NCBI GenBank assembly: GCA_022829145.1 | Contig: CM040761.1 | Span: 21,568,245 to 21,632,244, forward strand | Origin: Albula goreensis | Lineage: Eukaryota > Chordata > Actinopteri > Albuliformes > Albulidae | DNA: 64,000 nucleotides | Direction: 5' to 3' | Part shown: one piece after another, positions 62,708 to 64,000 of the stretch | Layout of the letters: the number at the start of each line of letters is the position of its first letter | How positions within the stretch are numbered: position 1 is the stretch's first letter | Translations under genes and position numbers: made by a program | Notes under the pieces: model-generated | What the model was told of the DNA's origin: nothing | Seen by the model: the letters and a program-made list of their open reading frames with translations, nothing else | Databases searched by the model: none

Positions 62708-64000
62708 AAGAGAGAGAGATTGTGTGCATAGACACATATGTTTGCTTAAAGGCATGGACAGACTGTTTTAATAACACACCAACTTCCACATAACATAGTC
62801 TTCCAGAAAAACATATGGCTCAGTCCATACCCAGGAATGCTTTAAAATGTAAATTTAATTTGTAGTTATGAAAACCATGGCAGTGATGTCATGCAGGGGG
62901 TAGGCGACTCTGGTCATGGAGTGACAGAGATGTTTCTGGCTTAAGCTCCATCTTTTCCCTTGTCTGTATAATTGGATTAATTCTCAGGCTTAATGAACGC
63001 TGGGGGATTGTATGCAATCAGACTTCAAACATTGATACTATGAAAATCCATACTAAGACCCTACACAATCATCCAGACTCTACAGTCAAGCTCAGATGGA
63101 ATAAAACCCAGAAATATGTGATACTGTTGAACCCTGGATGGGATAGGTAAATGTATCACAGAGATTCTGTGCATATCTGCGGGAAACACTCAGAGGCAGA
63201 ACTGTGAACCGTAACAGAGACTGATGAAGCATGCTACCGTGGGTTGCCAAGCTTATAAGGGCATCCTGCTCACATTTCAGGGAGAAATGGGGCCAGTGTC
63301 GTCCCAAGCCCATCAACGATCTATCTGAGATCTGAGGCCGTGGTGGAGGACCTTACTATGCAGGAGTTTAGCAAAGGTTGTCAGGCAAAGCACGGAGAGA
63401 AATATACCAACCAACCAACCACCACAGCCACTGCCACCAGCCCTGCCTCCCCCAAGCACAGACTCGGCCCGCCTTCAGTAAACGGAATCATGTCGAGGTG
63501 TATATTTGCGTACGTATGAGCTAAAAAAAAGAGGAAATTAACCGTCTTTGTGGGTTCCTGAGAAGCCCAGTTCAAGTATGGGCTCGACTGATTTTATGGA
63601 CGTTTTGTGGGCCGTCTACATTTGGCCCGTGTACATTTTTTGTTCAGTCTGATGTTCAAGGGGAGAGAGATAACAACAACAAACAAAAAGAACAAGACAA
63701 AAAACATGTTTTATTCATGTAATGTTGTCCTGTTTTTTCCTAAATTGAGAAGAATGAAAAGGACTTCTTAAAAAAGGCATGACACAGGATGGCGATTTGC
63801 ATAATGGTGATCTTAAAATAAATCCAGGCATGAAAGCGGCACGTGTGACTGCTCTCCAGCTGCTGTAATTGGCCTTGCCGGGGTTTGAAACCAAAAGCAT
63901 CGGTCGGCTCCTCTCTAGAACAGCATGCCCCTGTACAGAACAGACCCATTTGGTTGACAGCGCCGTCAGAATTAAATAACGCCCGGGCACAGGTAATTGC
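61855..64000. other. Gene-free right end of the window
   Basis: No exon, RNA gene or recognisable repeat beyond short GA and GT runs near 62680-62720. Open frames up to 111 codons match no family. Confidence 0.5.

Noticed and set aside
1-64000. tRNA genes, microRNA hairpins and CRISPR arrays
   Set aside because: B-box-like sequences belong to degraded SINEs without a foldable tRNA; I recognised no known microRNA seed; the tandem repeats have no spacer-repeat structure.

Overview
The window is genomic DNA from a vertebrate, most probably a ray-finned fish. It carries intron-rich host genes with GT-AG splice sites, tRNA-derived SINE remnants of fish type, a SINE/L2-type tail, one degraded Ty3/gypsy fossil, a MITE and many CA/GA microsatellites. 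There are no bacterial operons, CRISPR arrays or rRNA genes. I cannot name the species. The ORFs over 100 codons that match no known exon look like chance; the real genes were found by joining short exons across splice sites.

Layout. (1) About 0-15.4 kb, minus strand: the first two coding exons of a cholecystokinin-receptor-type GPCR (cckar-like), separated by a 10.9 kb intron; its later exons lie left of the window. (2) 15.4-23 kb: intergenic, with a divergent pair of CTCF-like motifs. (3) 23.07-24.61 kb, minus strand: a three-exon gene for a single Ig-V domain protein with a signal peptide and a short hydrophobic C-terminal tail. Its domain pattern and position make it a strong candidate CD160 orthologue. 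(4) 24.6-29.7 kb: intergenic, with a non-coding module present twice. (5) 29.73-34.78 kb, plus strand: complete pdzk1 (NHERF3), 8 coding exons, 541 aa, four PDZ domains. (6) 37.83-43.66 kb, minus strand: complete gpr89 (Golgi pH regulator), 14 coding exons, 455 aa, tail-to-tail with pdzk1. (7) 43.7-64 kb: about 20 kb with no gene that I can support, only repeats, a gypsy fossil, a MITE and one orphan ORF.

The order and orientation Ig gene (-), pdzk1 (+), gpr89 (-) is the same as CD160 (-), PDZK1 (+), GPR89A (-) at human 1q21.1 as I recall it. That is the main result: a three-gene block apparently kept since the fish-tetrapod split, which gives a positional argument that the fast-evolving Ig gene is CD160. 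The genes do not form one pathway: CD160 is a lymphocyte receptor for HVEM/MHC-I, PDZK1 scaffolds apical transporters and SR-BI, GPR89 is a Golgi/ER anion channel, and the CCK receptor is a peptide-hormone GPCR.
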